From: Nostoc sp. FACHB-973
GTDB lineage: Bacteria > Cyanobacteriota > Cyanobacteriia > Cyanobacteriales > Nostocaceae
Length of the DNA: 42,022 bases
Assembly: GCF_014698115.1 (NCBI RefSeq)
Contig: NZ_JACJSJ010000075.1
Span: forward strand, 1 to 42,022
Direction: 5' to 3'
The translations under genes and the position numbers were made by a program. The notes under the pieces were generated by a model. The model was not told the origin of the DNA. It searched no databases and saw only the letters and a list, made by a program, of their open reading frames with translations. Positions 16,592-24,950 of this stretch are shown here, piece by piece; the stretch's first letter is position 1, and the number at the start of each line of letters is the position of its first letter.

Positions 16592-16987
16592 TTAGAACTG
16601 AGTAACTGTCAGTTTAATGCCAGAATCAAGTTTAGGAACCTTGAAATACTCAACTGGCTCAGAATTTTGATTTCTTTGGGCATTTGTTTGCTGCGGACAT
16701 TCCTTGAAGAAAGACTCTGGGTTATTGAGGATTTCCAGCGGCTTTATTTTTTTACATTCTTCGTCTTGGACTGCTGAAATTGATTGAGAAGTTGGTCTTA
16801 GATTAATAGTCTGCCCGCTAAAATTCCTCCATTTAGTATTTATGGTGGCTGGTTCGGTCAATAAAGCTTGAGCCTCATTGCGATCGCCTGTTGCATTTGG
16901 GGCATTCTCTTGGTTACCATAGGCACTCTGGGGGAGAGCGAGTGCGCTCATCGCAACGATTAAGGGGATAGAAAAGTATTTCATCAT
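16592..16987 (-). CDS. Exported hypothetical protein
   Basis: I place the start at the ATG at 16987 (131 residues), which begins MMKYFSIPLIVAMSALALPQ, a typical signal peptide cleaved after SAYG. The frame is open back to 17008. The mature protein is about 105 residues, polar, with two cysteines (EECKKIKPLE and FFKECPQQ) that could form a disulfide in the periplasm. No family is recognised. It lies upstream of the deaminase gene on the same strand with about 30 bp between them, so co-transcription is possible. Confidence 0.7.
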   Translation of the reverse strand: MMKYFSIPLIVAMSALALPQSAYGNQENAPNATGDRNEAQALLTEPATINTKWRNFSGQTINLRPTSQSISAVQDEECKKIKPLEILNNPESFFKECPQQTNAQRNQNSEPVEYFKVPKLDSGIKLTVTQF

Positions 16988-17208
16988 TATATTTCTCAAG
17001 CTTGTCAATTTAATAATTACAATTTGCTAGATACGGATACCGAAAAATAGGAGCCGAGTTTTAATACTTCTTAAAGCATATACAAATTAAAAGTAATCGT
17101 CATGCACTGAATGGGTGAAAATTGGCATCGGACATGGGATATTGAGATGCGTTCGCCCTGGAGTAAGGTTAGATTGTTTTGGAATGAAATTAGTAAAGAC
17201 TAGATCTG

Positions 17209-18300
17209 ATGAGCATTTTTGTAATTCTGAGCAACCGTAGGCAGCTGCTACGTTTACTTGTTATTGTCATAAGTATTGTAGTCACTCTTAGTCTTCACTA
17301 TTCACCTACTTCCAGTCAAACCGTGACGCGAGACAAGTTTCTGTGGCCTTTTTCATCTAAATCGCCTTGGAATATGCCTATTGGCTCAAATGCTCGTTAC
17401 ATCAGAGCGAATATTGAGAAGGCGCAGAATATTGGCATCGATGAAGAATACTTTTACAAAATTAATCCCAGCAATCCATTACGTCCAGTTTATGCTCCTG
17501 GTGCTTGGGGTCAAGGACGCTGTACAGGCACTCAATCAATGAACATTTATTTACCGATACCAGATACATTGATTATTCCAGATGCCACACAATATCCACA
17601 CTACACACCTAACAATGCTTCAGCCTTTTTGATGCCAGATGGTAAAACTCTAGTGCAGCTTGAACCTTTGACTCGTTGCCAAAAAGGAGGTTCAATCTAT
17701 GGTTGGCGTTACTATCCCGATATAAATATTTATGGAGAGGGAATAGGCGGCGCACATTTTGGCTCTGGCCTTTCTTCTATTGGTGGTTCTATTCGCAAAG
17801 GTGAACTTACCAACAATCAACCCATTCACCACGCATTAAAAGTTCTGCTGTGGGCTAAAAAATATCTTTACTACACAAATTCTATTCCTGGGTATCGTTG
17901 GCCTGCAAATCGTGCTGATAACTATGCAGCTCGAGTTTATGGTGGTAAAAACCCTGCCCTTGTACAAGGAACCTTATTAGCCATTGCGCCAACACTAAGT
18001 CCCTATACTCTCAACTTGCAAACACCCGCAGCTAAAAAAATCTTTCATGCACTACAAGATTATGGTGCTTATGTGGTTGATGATTCAGCATGGGACTCTC
18101 ATGACATTGCGGTTGAACAAGGAGTTAATAAAGAGTTTCGTCAAATCTATGGCTACGATTTGAATGATAAAAGTGGCAAGTTCTATGAGGAATTGATGAG
18201 ACTATTTCAAGCACTTTCTATTGTTGATAACAACAGTTCAAATAGCATTGGTGGTGGTGGTATTCCGCGTGTAGCTGTGGCTCCACCTATTGGTAACTAA
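17209..18300 (+). CDS. Secreted protein of unknown function
   Basis: The 363-residue protein has an N-terminal signal or anchor (about 11-32, LLRLLVIVISIVVTLSL) and then a globular domain rich in aromatic residues: FLWPFSSKSPWNMPIGSNA, GRCTGTQSMNIYLPIPD, and the glycine motif GAHFGSGLSSIGGSIRKGEL near residue 184, followed by HHALKVLLWAKKYLYY. The glycine-rich 'SGLSSIGG' block with a following HHALK looks like a conserved active or binding site shared by a family of exported bacterial proteins, but I cannot name an activity. The C-terminus is low in complexity (SNSIGGGGIPRVAVAPPIG). A strong hairpin follows the stop. Confidence 0.82.
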   Translation: MSIFVILSNRRQLLRLLVIVISIVVTLSLHYSPTSSQTVTRDKFLWPFSSKSPWNMPIGSNARYIRANIEKAQNIGIDEEYFYKINPSNPLRPVYAPGAWGQGRCTGTQSMNIYLPIPDTLIIPDATQYPHYTPNNASAFLMPDGKTLVQLEPLTRCQKGGSIYGWRYYPDINIYGEGIGGAHFGSGLSSIGGSIRKGELTNNQPIHHALKVLLWAKKYLYYTNSIPGYRWPANRADNYAARVYGGKNPALVQGTLLAIAPTLSPYTLNLQTPAAKKIFHALQDYGAYVVDDSAWDSHDIAVEQGVNKEFRQIYGYDLNDKSGKFYEELMRLFQALSIVDNNSSNSIGGGGIPRVAVAPPIGN

Positions 18301-18304
18301 TCCA

Positions 18305-18341
18305 TTAGGTATTGAGCCGTGGATTTCGGCTCAATACCTAA
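18305..18341 (+). terminator. Perfect 15-bp hairpin after the secreted protein gene
   Basis: TTAGGTATTGAGCCG (18305-18319) pairs perfectly with CGGCTCAATACCTAA (18327-18341) around a 7-base loop, 4 bp after the stop codon at 18300. There is no T-run after it, so it may act as an mRNA-stabilising or intrinsic 3' hairpin rather than a classical terminator. The duplicated ileS end begins 2 bp later. Confidence 0.7.
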
Positions 18342-18343
18342 GG

Positions 18344-18389
18344 TTAAAACTCTCCGGCTAAGGCTGCAACACAGCGATCGCAAATTAGC
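18344..18389 (-). repeat. Duplicated 3' end of ileS (46 bp, direct repeat copy A)
   Basis: This segment matches the last 46 bp of ileS (19213-19258) at 44 of 46 positions in the same orientation, including the stop codon. On the minus strand it reads LICDRCVAALAGEF and stop. The two differences are synonymous third-codon changes (CGC/CGT and GTT/GTA). The match ends abruptly beyond 18389. The two copies bracket the ParD/ParE module. Confidence 0.88.
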
Positions 18390-18451
18390 AAAAGCAGATA
18401 AAACGGTAGAATTGCCTAAGCGTAGCCCGTCGTAGACATCGCTAATCAATA

Positions 18452-18769
18452 TCATTCCTGTTCTAAAATCCTTTCTATATTTTGCTCTGCATAGAGAATC
18501 CGCACAACTTCAATGCTTTCATCTCGCTCAAAGTAAAAAATTAGATACTTTTTAAATCCCTTAACAGCCCATTTACGTTAACCTTGTAAACGAGGATTAT
18601 CCAGAGGATAACGGCTACCCATTCCAGGCATTCTTGCTAACTGTGCAAAAGTTTGTCTTACAGAGTCAAAAAACAAAAGAGCCGTGTTAGGGTTTTCTTG
18701 GGCAATGTAAGCAAAATATTCATCAATATCTAAACTGGCTTTGGGTGTAATGACTATCCGCTTTGTCAT
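18452..18769 (-). pseudogene. parE: ParE/RelE-family toxin with an in-frame stop
   Basis: From the ATG at 18769 the frame reads MTKRIVITPKASLDIDEYFA ... LARMPGMGSRYPLDNPRLQG and then meets TAA at 18578-18580. The same frame continues directly as RKWAVKGFKKYLIFYFERDE ... EVVRILYAEQNIERILEQE to a TGA at 18452-18454. That continuation is the C-terminal half typical of ParE toxins, so a full-length 105-codon toxin has been interrupted by one nonsense codon; a single base change (TTA to TAA) would explain it. The start overlaps the antitoxin stop as TAATG. The truncated product probably lacks activity. Confidence 0.85.
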
Positions 18770-19023
18770 TATTTCTCTTGATGCAGCTGGTTGATCAAGT
18801 TTGTGCGTTTTTGCTGCCACCATTCATCATTAACTTCTATTGCTTCTCCACTTTCAAGTCCTGCAATTAAAAGTTCTTCTATATGTTCTTGCATCTTGCG
18901 TTTTTGGTCTTGAGTAATTAACTCTTGTAGATATTCGCTAACTGAACCATAGCCACCTTGAGCCACTTGTTCATCAATAAAGGCTTTCATCGACTCAGGC
19001 AAGGAAATATTAATGTTACTCAT
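18769..19023 (-). CDS. parD: ParD-family antitoxin (ribbon-helix-helix)
   Basis: The 84-residue protein begins MSNINISLPESMKAFIDEQV, the ribbon-helix-helix DNA-binding start of ParD antitoxins, followed by GGYGSVSEYLQELITQDQ and an acidic toxin-binding tail (EELLIAGLESGEAIEVNDEWW). It is expected to neutralise the ParE toxin encoded directly downstream (TAATG overlap) and to repress their common promoter. The antitoxin is intact although the toxin gene carries a nonsense codon. The module lies between two direct copies of the ileS 3' end. Confidence 0.88.
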   Translation of the reverse strand: MSNINISLPESMKAFIDEQVAQGGYGSVSEYLQELITQDQKRKMQEHIEELLIAGLESGEAIEVNDEWWQQKRTNLINQLHQEK

Positions 19024-19166
19024 AACCTTGGCAGTGAGGTTGAACTATTTTTTCCATCTTATCAAGGTTGTTAGGCGTTGCTTTGAGGAAACGTTTAACG
19101 ATCGCACTTTCGTTGATCAGAGAATAGCGTTCATTTACCTGAAATACGCTGTAATTAGTATAATTT

Positions 19167-19190
19167 GGGCGGGCAAGATGCCCACCCCAC
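19167..19190 (-). terminator. GC-rich hairpin downstream of ileS
   Basis: On the minus strand GGGTGGGCA and TGCCCGCCC form a 9-bp stem (one G-T pair) around a 3-base loop, about 23 bp after the ileS stop. It probably ends or stabilises the ileS transcript. It is also a short repeat type common in cyanobacterial genomes. The rest of 19024-19212 holds an open minus-strand stretch (VFQVNERYSLINESAIVKRF) that may be a decayed small gene. Confidence 0.5.
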
Positions 19191-19212
19191 AAGAGGTTTA
19201 AGTTTGATTGTC

Positions 19213-22170
19213 TTAAAACTCTCCGGCTAAGGCTGCTACACAACGATCGCAAATTAGCGGATGTTCTGCTGATTCTCCCACGTGGGTGGAGTAGTTCCAA
19301 CAGCGATCGCATTTTTCCCCGTCAGCATTCACTACTGCAATTACCCAGTTATCCTCACCTTGAACATTTAAGGTTTTCAATCCTTCCAATGCATCAGCAC
19401 TCTCAAATAATTCCACCTGGGAGGTAAGGAATAAATAGCGCATTTCATCAACACCATCACCATTAACAGGGTTTAAAGCTTTGATAGCAATACGTAATTT
19501 TTCATCGGCGACATAAATTAACGCTTTTGCTTCTAGAGAAGAACCAATGAGTTTTTCTATCCTGGCTTGTTCTAAAACCTTGTTAACATCGGTGCGAAGT
19601 CGCCGTAATGTTTTCCAAAATTCCGCTAACTCTTCATTGCGCCACTTCTCATCGACCTGCACCCAACCGGATTCAAACACTGATTTGTAAGGTGTTTTGT
19701 AGGGGAGATATTGCCAGATATCCTCAGCGGTGTGGCATAATACTGGAGCGATCGCTCTTGCTAAATTCTCCAAAGCTATCTTCAGCACTGTTTGACAACT
19801 GCGACGCCGGAAAGCATCAACTGCACTGATGTACAATCTATCTTTGGCAACATCTAAATAAAAGTTAGATAAATCCACCACGCAGAAATTCTGCACTGTT
19901 TGGAAGAAGCGGAAAAATTGGAAACTCTCAAAAGCTTCCGTCACTTCCTCAAACACCTCAAGGATGCGGTGCAGCATGTATTTATCAAGTTCTGGCAATT
20001 CCTCGAAAGATACTGCGTCTGTTTCTGGGTCGAAATCATCAAGGCTACCCAACAAAAACCGCGCCGTATTGCGAATCTTCCCTCTGACATCATTCAATTG
20101 CTTGATGATGTTTTTCCCAATGCGGACATCGCCTGAGTAATCTACCGATGATACCCACAATCTTAAGACATCTGCACCGTAGGCAGGTTCTACTTTTTGA
20201 TTTTTCCCGCCTTGAATGATTATATTTGGGTCAACCACATTTCCTTCTGACTTACTCATTTTCCGGCCTTGTTCGTCCAAAGCAAAGCCGTGAGTCAAGA
20301 CAGTTTTATAAGGCGCACAGTCATTCACCGCCACACTAGTGAGCAAACTTGACTGGAACCAACCGCGATGTTGGTCGGAACCTTCCAAGTATATATCTGC
20401 GGGGTAGCGTAATTCTAGACGTTGTTTGGCTACAGCTGCCCAAGATGAGCCAGAATCAAACCATACATCCATTGTGTCTGTACCTTTGCGGTAAGACTTG
20501 CCATTTTGGCGATAGGATGCTGGTAATAACTCCTCAACTGCAAGTTCCCACCAAGCATCAGAACCTTTTTCGGCGATAATTGCTTGGACATGGTTGATAA
20601 TTTCTTCATTCAGCAGTGGTTCCCCGGTGGCTTCATCGTAGAAAACGGGAATGGGTACACCCCAAGCACGCTGACGGGAAATACACCAATCAGAACGTTC
20701 CGCCACCATTGGCGTGATGCGATTTTCACCTTGGGCTGGAATCCATTTTACAGTGGCGATCGCCTTGAGGGCTTCTTCCCTAAATCCCTCCACCGAAGCA
20801 AACCATTGTTCAGTCGCCCTGAAAATCGTCGGCTTTTTCGTCCGCCAATCATAAGGATACTTATGCTGATAAGGTTCTTCCTTCAACAAAGAACCAGCCG
20901 CCGCCAACGCATCAATCACCGCCTGATTCCCGTCACCCAGCACATTTAACCCAGCAAACTCTCCCGCCTCTGCGGTAAAGTTCCCGTTATCATCCACCGG
21001 CGCAAGGATAGGCAAACCATAGCGCTGACCAACAATGTAATCTTCTTGACCATGACCGGGAGCAGTATGTACCAACCCAGTACCGGACTCAGTTGTAATA
21101 TAATCTCCACCCACAACCACCGGACTTTCCCGGTCAAACAACGGATGACGATAAGTTGTATGTTCTAAATCACTCCCCTTAAGTGTGGTTTTTACCGTCA
21201 ACTCAACACCCAGCGTTGCAGATAAACGTTCTACTAAATCAGCAGCAACGATGAGATAGCGGAACCTCACCCCCTCAGTCCCCCTCTCCGTTAACGGAGA
21301 GGGGGAAGAAACTTCCTCGCTCCCCCTCCCTGCTTGCGGGGAGGGGGTTGGGGGGTGGGGTTCCACTTCCACCACCGCATAATCCAAATCCCCATTCACC
21401 GCCACCGCCAAATTCCCCGGAATCGTCCAAGGCGTAGTCGTCCATACAGCCACACCCAAATCCGGCAAATATTCCGCCAACGATGATTTTACCCCTTCCC
21501 CAAGACTTGTAACCGCGAACGCCGCATAAATACTCCGGGAAACGTGACCTTCCGGATATTCCAACTCAGCCTCCGCCAAAGCCGTTTTTGAGCTAGGACT
21601 CCAATGAACAGGCTTCAAACCGCGATAGATGTATCCTTTTAAGAACATCTGACCAAAAACGCCAATTTGAGCCGCTTCATATTCCGGCTTCAGCGTTAAA
21701 TAAGGATGATCCCAATCACCCCAAACACCGTAGCTTTTAAAACTTTGGCGTTGGTCATCTACCGCAGCTAGGGCATATTCTTTGGCTTTTTGTCGCAGTT
21801 GTAAAGGCGTTAAGTTTTGCCGTTCTGCTGACTTCATGTTTTGCAGAACTTTCAACTCAATGGGCAATCCGTGACAATCCCAACCAGGCACGTAGCGAAC
21901 TTTACGCCCTTGTAGCAGTTGGTAGCGATTAATAATATCTTTAAGAATTTTATTTAAGGCATGACCGATATGAAGTGAGCCATTAGCGTAGGGTGGCCCA
22001 TCGTGCAGTATAAATAATTCGCCGGGGTTATTTTCGGAGAGGCGATCGTAAATTTTATTATCTTCCCAGAATTTCTGGATTTCCGGCTCGCGCTTGATGG
22101 CGTTTGCCCGCATCTCAAAGTTAGTCTTGGGTAGGTTTACAGTATCTTTGTAGCTTCCTGATTCGGTCAC
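19213..22170 (-). CDS. ileS: Isoleucyl-tRNA synthetase
   Basis: The 985-residue class I synthetase charges tRNA-Ile. It has HIGH at 67-70, the editing (CP1) domain with the W-T-T-P-W and GTGLVHTAPGHG motifs, KMSKS near residue 635, the anticodon-binding helical domain, and a C-terminal zinc finger (CDRCWNYS ... CDRC). An odd feature is an extra segment of about 33 residues (roughly 270-302, PHPPTPSPQAGRGSEEVSSP and onward) in the editing domain. It is encoded by a repeat made of two palindromes (21264-21363) and keeps the frame, so it is probably a tolerated surface loop. The last 46 bp exist a second time at 18344-18389. Confidence 0.97.
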   Translation of the reverse strand: MTESGSYKDTVNLPKTNFEMRANAIKREPEIQKFWEDNKIYDRLSENNPGELFILHDGPPYANGSLHIGHALNKILKDIINRYQLLQGRKVRYVPGWDCHGLPIELKVLQNMKSAERQNLTPLQLRQKAKEYALAAVDDQRQSFKSYGVWGDWDHPYLTLKPEYEAAQIGVFGQMFLKGYIYRGLKPVHWSPSSKTALAEAELEYPEGHVSRSIYAAFAVTSLGEGVKSSLAEYLPDLGVAVWTTTPWTIPGNLAVAVNGDLDYAVVEVEPHPPTPSPQAGRGSEEVSSPSPLTERGTEGVRFRYLIVAADLVERLSATLGVELTVKTTLKGSDLEHTTYRHPLFDRESPVVVGGDYITTESGTGLVHTAPGHGQEDYIVGQRYGLPILAPVDDNGNFTAEAGEFAGLNVLGDGNQAVIDALAAAGSLLKEEPYQHKYPYDWRTKKPTIFRATEQWFASVEGFREEALKAIATVKWIPAQGENRITPMVAERSDWCISRQRAWGVPIPVFYDEATGEPLLNEEIINHVQAIIAEKGSDAWWELAVEELLPASYRQNGKSYRKGTDTMDVWFDSGSSWAAVAKQRLELRYPADIYLEGSDQHRGWFQSSLLTSVAVNDCAPYKTVLTHGFALDEQGRKMSKSEGNVVDPNIIIQGGKNQKVEPAYGADVLRLWVSSVDYSGDVRIGKNIIKQLNDVRGKIRNTARFLLGSLDDFDPETDAVSFEELPELDKYMLHRILEVFEEVTEAFESFQFFRFFQTVQNFCVVDLSNFYLDVAKDRLYISAVDAFRRRSCQTVLKIALENLARAIAPVLCHTAEDIWQYLPYKTPYKSVFESGWVQVDEKWRNEELAEFWKTLRRLRTDVNKVLEQARIEKLIGSSLEAKALIYVADEKLRIAIKALNPVNGDGVDEMRYLFLTSQVELFESADALEGLKTLNVQGEDNWVIAVVNADGEKCDRCWNYSTHVGESAEHPLICDRCVAALAGEF
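21264..21363. repeat. Double-palindrome repeat inserted in frame in ileS
   Basis: Two GC-rich palindromes lie side by side: CCCCCTCTCCG with CGGAGAGGGGG around TTAA (21280-21305), and CCCCCTCCC with GGGAGGGGG around a short loop (21322-21346). They are enclosed by an outer pair ACCTCACCCCC / GGGGGGTGGGGTT. The unit is about 100 bp (33 codons) and adds a Pro-, Ser- and Gly-rich loop to IleS without breaking the frame. Confidence 0.82.
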
Positions 22171-22370
22171 AGTGTCATGCCTAAATTAGTTGAGCAGATT
22201 TTATCAATTATAGAAGATGAGATGAAGACCAAAAAATCAACTTGACAATTGGTTGGTAAGTTATGATACGTGTTGCCGCCGACAACGTGCCAAAATCCTC
22301 GGATTACGGAACGCCGACGAGCGCAAAGGATTACGAGTACTGCTTTTATAAAACTATTTACAGTCAACTT

Positions 22371-22529
22371 ATGGTAGAGTTTCAACCTAAAGCGATCGCT
22401 ACAGAAGAAGAATGCGATCGCGCTTTAGAAACTAGTTGCCAAGTTCAAAAAATCTACTATACTAAGTGTTTCAAATGGTACTTAAGAGAATATGATAAAA
22501 ACTCGTTGATGCACTTGAAACTCCAGTGA
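22371..22529 (+). pseudogene. HigA-like antitoxin remnant
   Basis: From the ATG at 22371 the first 20 codons read MVEFQPKAIATEEECDRALE, which resembles the N-terminus of HigA-type Xre antitoxins found in cyanobacteria. After that the similarity stops (TSCQVQKIYYTKCFKWYLRE), and the helix-turn-helix domain is missing. The stretch just upstream (22263-22370) also looks decayed. It is most likely the 5' end of a lost TA module next to ileS. Confidence 0.45.
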
Positions 22530-22662
22530 TATAGCGGTTTTCACTTGAGTGAGAGACAATCAAATGTACTATAGAGATCAAAGAAGTAAAATTTGTCACT
22601 TTAAAGAATAAATTATTCAACCGATTGTTAATATGTAAGTACGCCACGTACATACCTTAAAT

Positions 22663-23004
22663 ATGAGCAGTTCTTACAACATTCGTAGTACCAAAATTGG
22701 TAACAGTGCAGGCTTTAGGCTACCATCTGAGTTTTATCAAGAGCATCCTCAGTTCGCCAATGCAGATGGCTGGATAGAAGTATTATCACCGGATACTGCA
22801 ATTCTGCGGATTGTGCCTCAATCAGATGATGATGAAGATGCAGAAGATTCAGTATTAATGCGGCTATTTCTCGATTTTGCAATAACAGAATCGCTGAAAA
22901 ACAAGACTCTACAACCTTATACAACTGAAATGTCTGAGGCTGCCCATAAACTGATTGCAGATGTAGAATTAGCCGATGAGTCATCAGAAGATGGCGCAGT
23001 TTAA
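22663..23004 (+). CDS. prlF: PrlF/AbrB-type antitoxin of a YhaV module
   Basis: The 113-residue protein begins with a swapped-hairpin (AbrB-like) DNA-binding domain, YNIRSTKIGNSAGFRLPSEF, and has an acidic middle (PQSDDDEDAEDS) and a helical C-terminal part for toxin binding. It is followed and overlapped by a clear YhaV toxin gene, which supports the PrlF-type antitoxin call more than the sequence alone would. An imperfect inverted repeat (GTAAGTACG ... CGTACATACC, 22634-22656) just upstream is a plausible operator for autoregulation. Confidence 0.8.
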   Translation: MSSSYNIRSTKIGNSAGFRLPSEFYQEHPQFANADGWIEVLSPDTAILRIVPQSDDDEDAEDSVLMRLFLDFAITESLKNKTLQPYTTEMSEAAHKLIADVELADESSEDGAV

Positions 23005-23458
23005 CAGTAATGGCTGGGAAGTTTACTTTCATCCGCAATTATTTGGCAGACAGTATCAAGAATTATTTGAGCGCGTTTCCCGTTTGCAGGAACAGTTACC
23101 GGAGGGTGCATATAAAACTCATGCAACAGTAAAGTTATTTGCTGCCATTACTGTTGCAATTGAGACAAAGATTACCTCTGACCCATTTGCGAGTCATTTT
23201 GCCTTGACAGGGGCGTTAAAACGCTATGGACGGGTGAAAAAGATGGGCTTACCAGAACGGTATCGGTTATTTTTTCGCGCTTTTGATACAGAAAATTTGA
23301 AAGCGATTGTAATTTTGTGGTTAGGGTTTCCACGTAAAGAGGGGGCAAAGGATGACTGCTATCAGGTGTTTACTAAGATGATTGAACGAGGAACATTTCC
23401 AGACAGTTTGGATGAGTTACTAGCAGATTGTCAGGTGACGGAGAAAGAAGCAGAGTGA
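22991..23458 (+). CDS. yhaV: YhaV-family toxin (ribonuclease)
   Basis: The protein of about 155 residues has the YhaV family blocks NGWEVYFHPQLFGRQYQEL, LKRYGRVKKMGLPERYRLFF and KAIVILWLGFPRKEGAKDDC followed by YQVFTKMIERGTFP. YhaV toxins are translation-dependent ribonucleases of the RelE superfamily. The conserved Arg/Lys-rich and Tyr positions are present and the length is normal, so the toxin appears intact. I use the ATG at 22991; an in-frame ATG at 22976 is possible. Either way the start overlaps the antitoxin gene, which implies coupled translation. Confidence 0.9.
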   Translation: MAQFNSNGWEVYFHPQLFGRQYQELFERVSRLQEQLPEGAYKTHATVKLFAAITVAIETKITSDPFASHFALTGALKRYGRVKKMGLPERYRLFFRAFDTENLKAIVILWLGFPRKEGAKDDCYQVFTKMIERGTFPDSLDELLADCQVTEKEAE

Positions 23459-23555
23459 ATTTGGATCGCGCAGAGGACAAACTGCAACATTCATTAGTAA
23501 AAATGCCCTAAATAATTGCAGAATAAATGCAGTTCGTCATTATTATTACCTGGAA

Positions 23556-24950
23556 ATGCCGACTACACTTGCTGACGCACAAAATTTGCTTTCTGATCTC
23601 ATTGCCCGTTACTCAGAGCGTGTAGATTATCTGATGATTCGCCTTGAAGAAGCAGAAGGGACTGATATCTTGTTGCGTGGCGACAAGGTAGAAACCCTGA
23701 GTGAAGGCATCTCAATTGGTGGACATATTCGCGCTTGTTATAAAGGTGGATGGGGGTTGAGCTGCTTTAACCAGTTGTCCACAATTCAGGATCGGATCGA
23801 AGAAGCGATCGCTGCGGCGCGGATGGTTGGTGATGAAGAAACAATACTCGCACCCATTGACCCGGTGCAAGTAGTATGCAGTCTGCCGATCATTGGCACC
23901 GATCCGCGAAAAGTTCCACTTTGGCAAAAAAAAGAATTATGCGATCGCTACACACAATTACTCAAAACCGTCGATCGCCGAATTACCACTACCTCGGTGC
24001 GTTATGGAGACAGCGCCCAAAGAGTGATCATCGCCACCTCTGAAGGCACTCTCATTGAGCAATCTTGGGTGGATATGGAAATGCGCTTTGCCGCCACCGC
24101 CAAAAATGGCGAAACTGTCCAAACTGGCAGAGAAACCACTGGTTCTCGCAAAGCCTACGAAGATTTAACGAATTTGGATGAACAAGTCCAAAGTGCAGCT
24201 CAAAGAGCGATCGCAGCCTTATCTCTGCCATCAGTCAAAGGCAATACCTACACCGTAGTCATTGATCCAGTTCTCACCGGTTTGTTTGTCCACGAAGCCT
24301 TCGGACACCTTTCTGAAGCCGATATGGCTTACGAAAACCCAGATTTGCTCGAAGTCATGACCATTGGACGACGATTTGGCCCAGAAGAACTGCAAATTTT
24401 TGATGGTGCTGCCCCCGAAGGACATCGCGGTAGTTATTTTTACGACGATGAAGGCACCCCAGCCACCACTACTCAACTGATTAAAGATGGTGTGTTAGTT
24501 GGACGTTTGCATTCTCGTGAAACCGCAGGCAAATTAGACGAAACACCTACGGGTAATGCCCGCTGTCTCAACTATCACTTTACCCCCATTGTGCGAATGA
24601 CAAATACCTGGATTGAACGGGGTAAAACAGCAGTGGAAGACTTATTTACTGATATTAAAGAAGGAGTATATGCTCGCAATTGGTTAGGCGGAATGACGAA
24701 CGGCGAAATGTTCACCTTCAGTGCTGGGGAAGCATGGATGATTAGAAACGGCAAAATTGCTGAACCTGTGCGGGATGTGACACTTTCGGGAAACGTATTC
24801 CAAACTTTAGCCGATATTGAAGCAATTGGTGATGACTTTTATTGGGATGAATCTGGCGGTTGTGGTAAAGGAGGGCAAAACGGCTTATCAGTAGGTTGTG
24901 GTGGCCCAAGTCTCCGAATTCGAGATGTAGTTGTTGGTGGCGAAATATAA
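23556..24950 (+). CDS. tldD: TldD-family metalloprotease
   Basis: The 464-residue protein has the TldD HExxxH zinc motif HEAFGH (246-251) and the C-terminal ends RNWLGGMTNGEMFTFSAGEA and GNVFQTLADIEAIGDDF. TldD and its partner TldE (PmbA) form a heterodimeric protease that processes peptides such as modified microcins. The presence of HExxxH marks this as the TldD (catalytic) partner; no TldE gene is in the window. It lies 97 bp after the YhaV toxin gene in the same orientation, with no obvious link. Confidence 0.94.
   Translation: MPTTLADAQNLLSDLIARYSERVDYLMIRLEEAEGTDILLRGDKVETLSEGISIGGHIRACYKGGWGLSCFNQLSTIQDRIEEAIAAARMVGDEETILAPIDPVQVVCSLPIIGTDPRKVPLWQKKELCDRYTQLLKTVDRRITTTSVRYGDSAQRVIIATSEGTLIEQSWVDMEMRFAATAKNGETVQTGRETTGSRKAYEDLTNLDEQVQSAAQRAIAALSLPSVKGNTYTVVIDPVLTGLFVHEAFGHLSEADMAYENPDLLEVMTIGRRFGPEELQIFDGAAPEGHRGSYFYDDEGTPATTTQLIKDGVLVGRLHSRETAGKLDETPTGNARCLNYHFTPIVRMTNTWIERGKTAVEDLFTDIKEGVYARNWLGGMTNGEMFTFSAGEAWMIRNGKIAEPVRDVTLSGNVFQTLADIEAIGDDFYWDESGGCGKGGQNGLSVGCGGPSLRIRDVVVGGEI

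Noticed and set aside
18305..18341. Hairpin as a regulatory operator for ileS or parDE
   Set aside because: It lies directly after the stop of the secreted protein gene and away from any start on the other strand, so a 3' hairpin is the simpler reading.
22263..22370. Start of a longer plus-strand gene before the HigA-like remnant
   Set aside because: The peptide has no recognisable pattern and neighbouring frames are equally open, so this part is treated as decayed sequence.
23556..24950. TldD as part of a peptide-antibiotic cluster with the Nif11-type gene
   Set aside because: The two genes are about 12 kb apart, and no precursor peptide, modification enzyme or exporter was seen.
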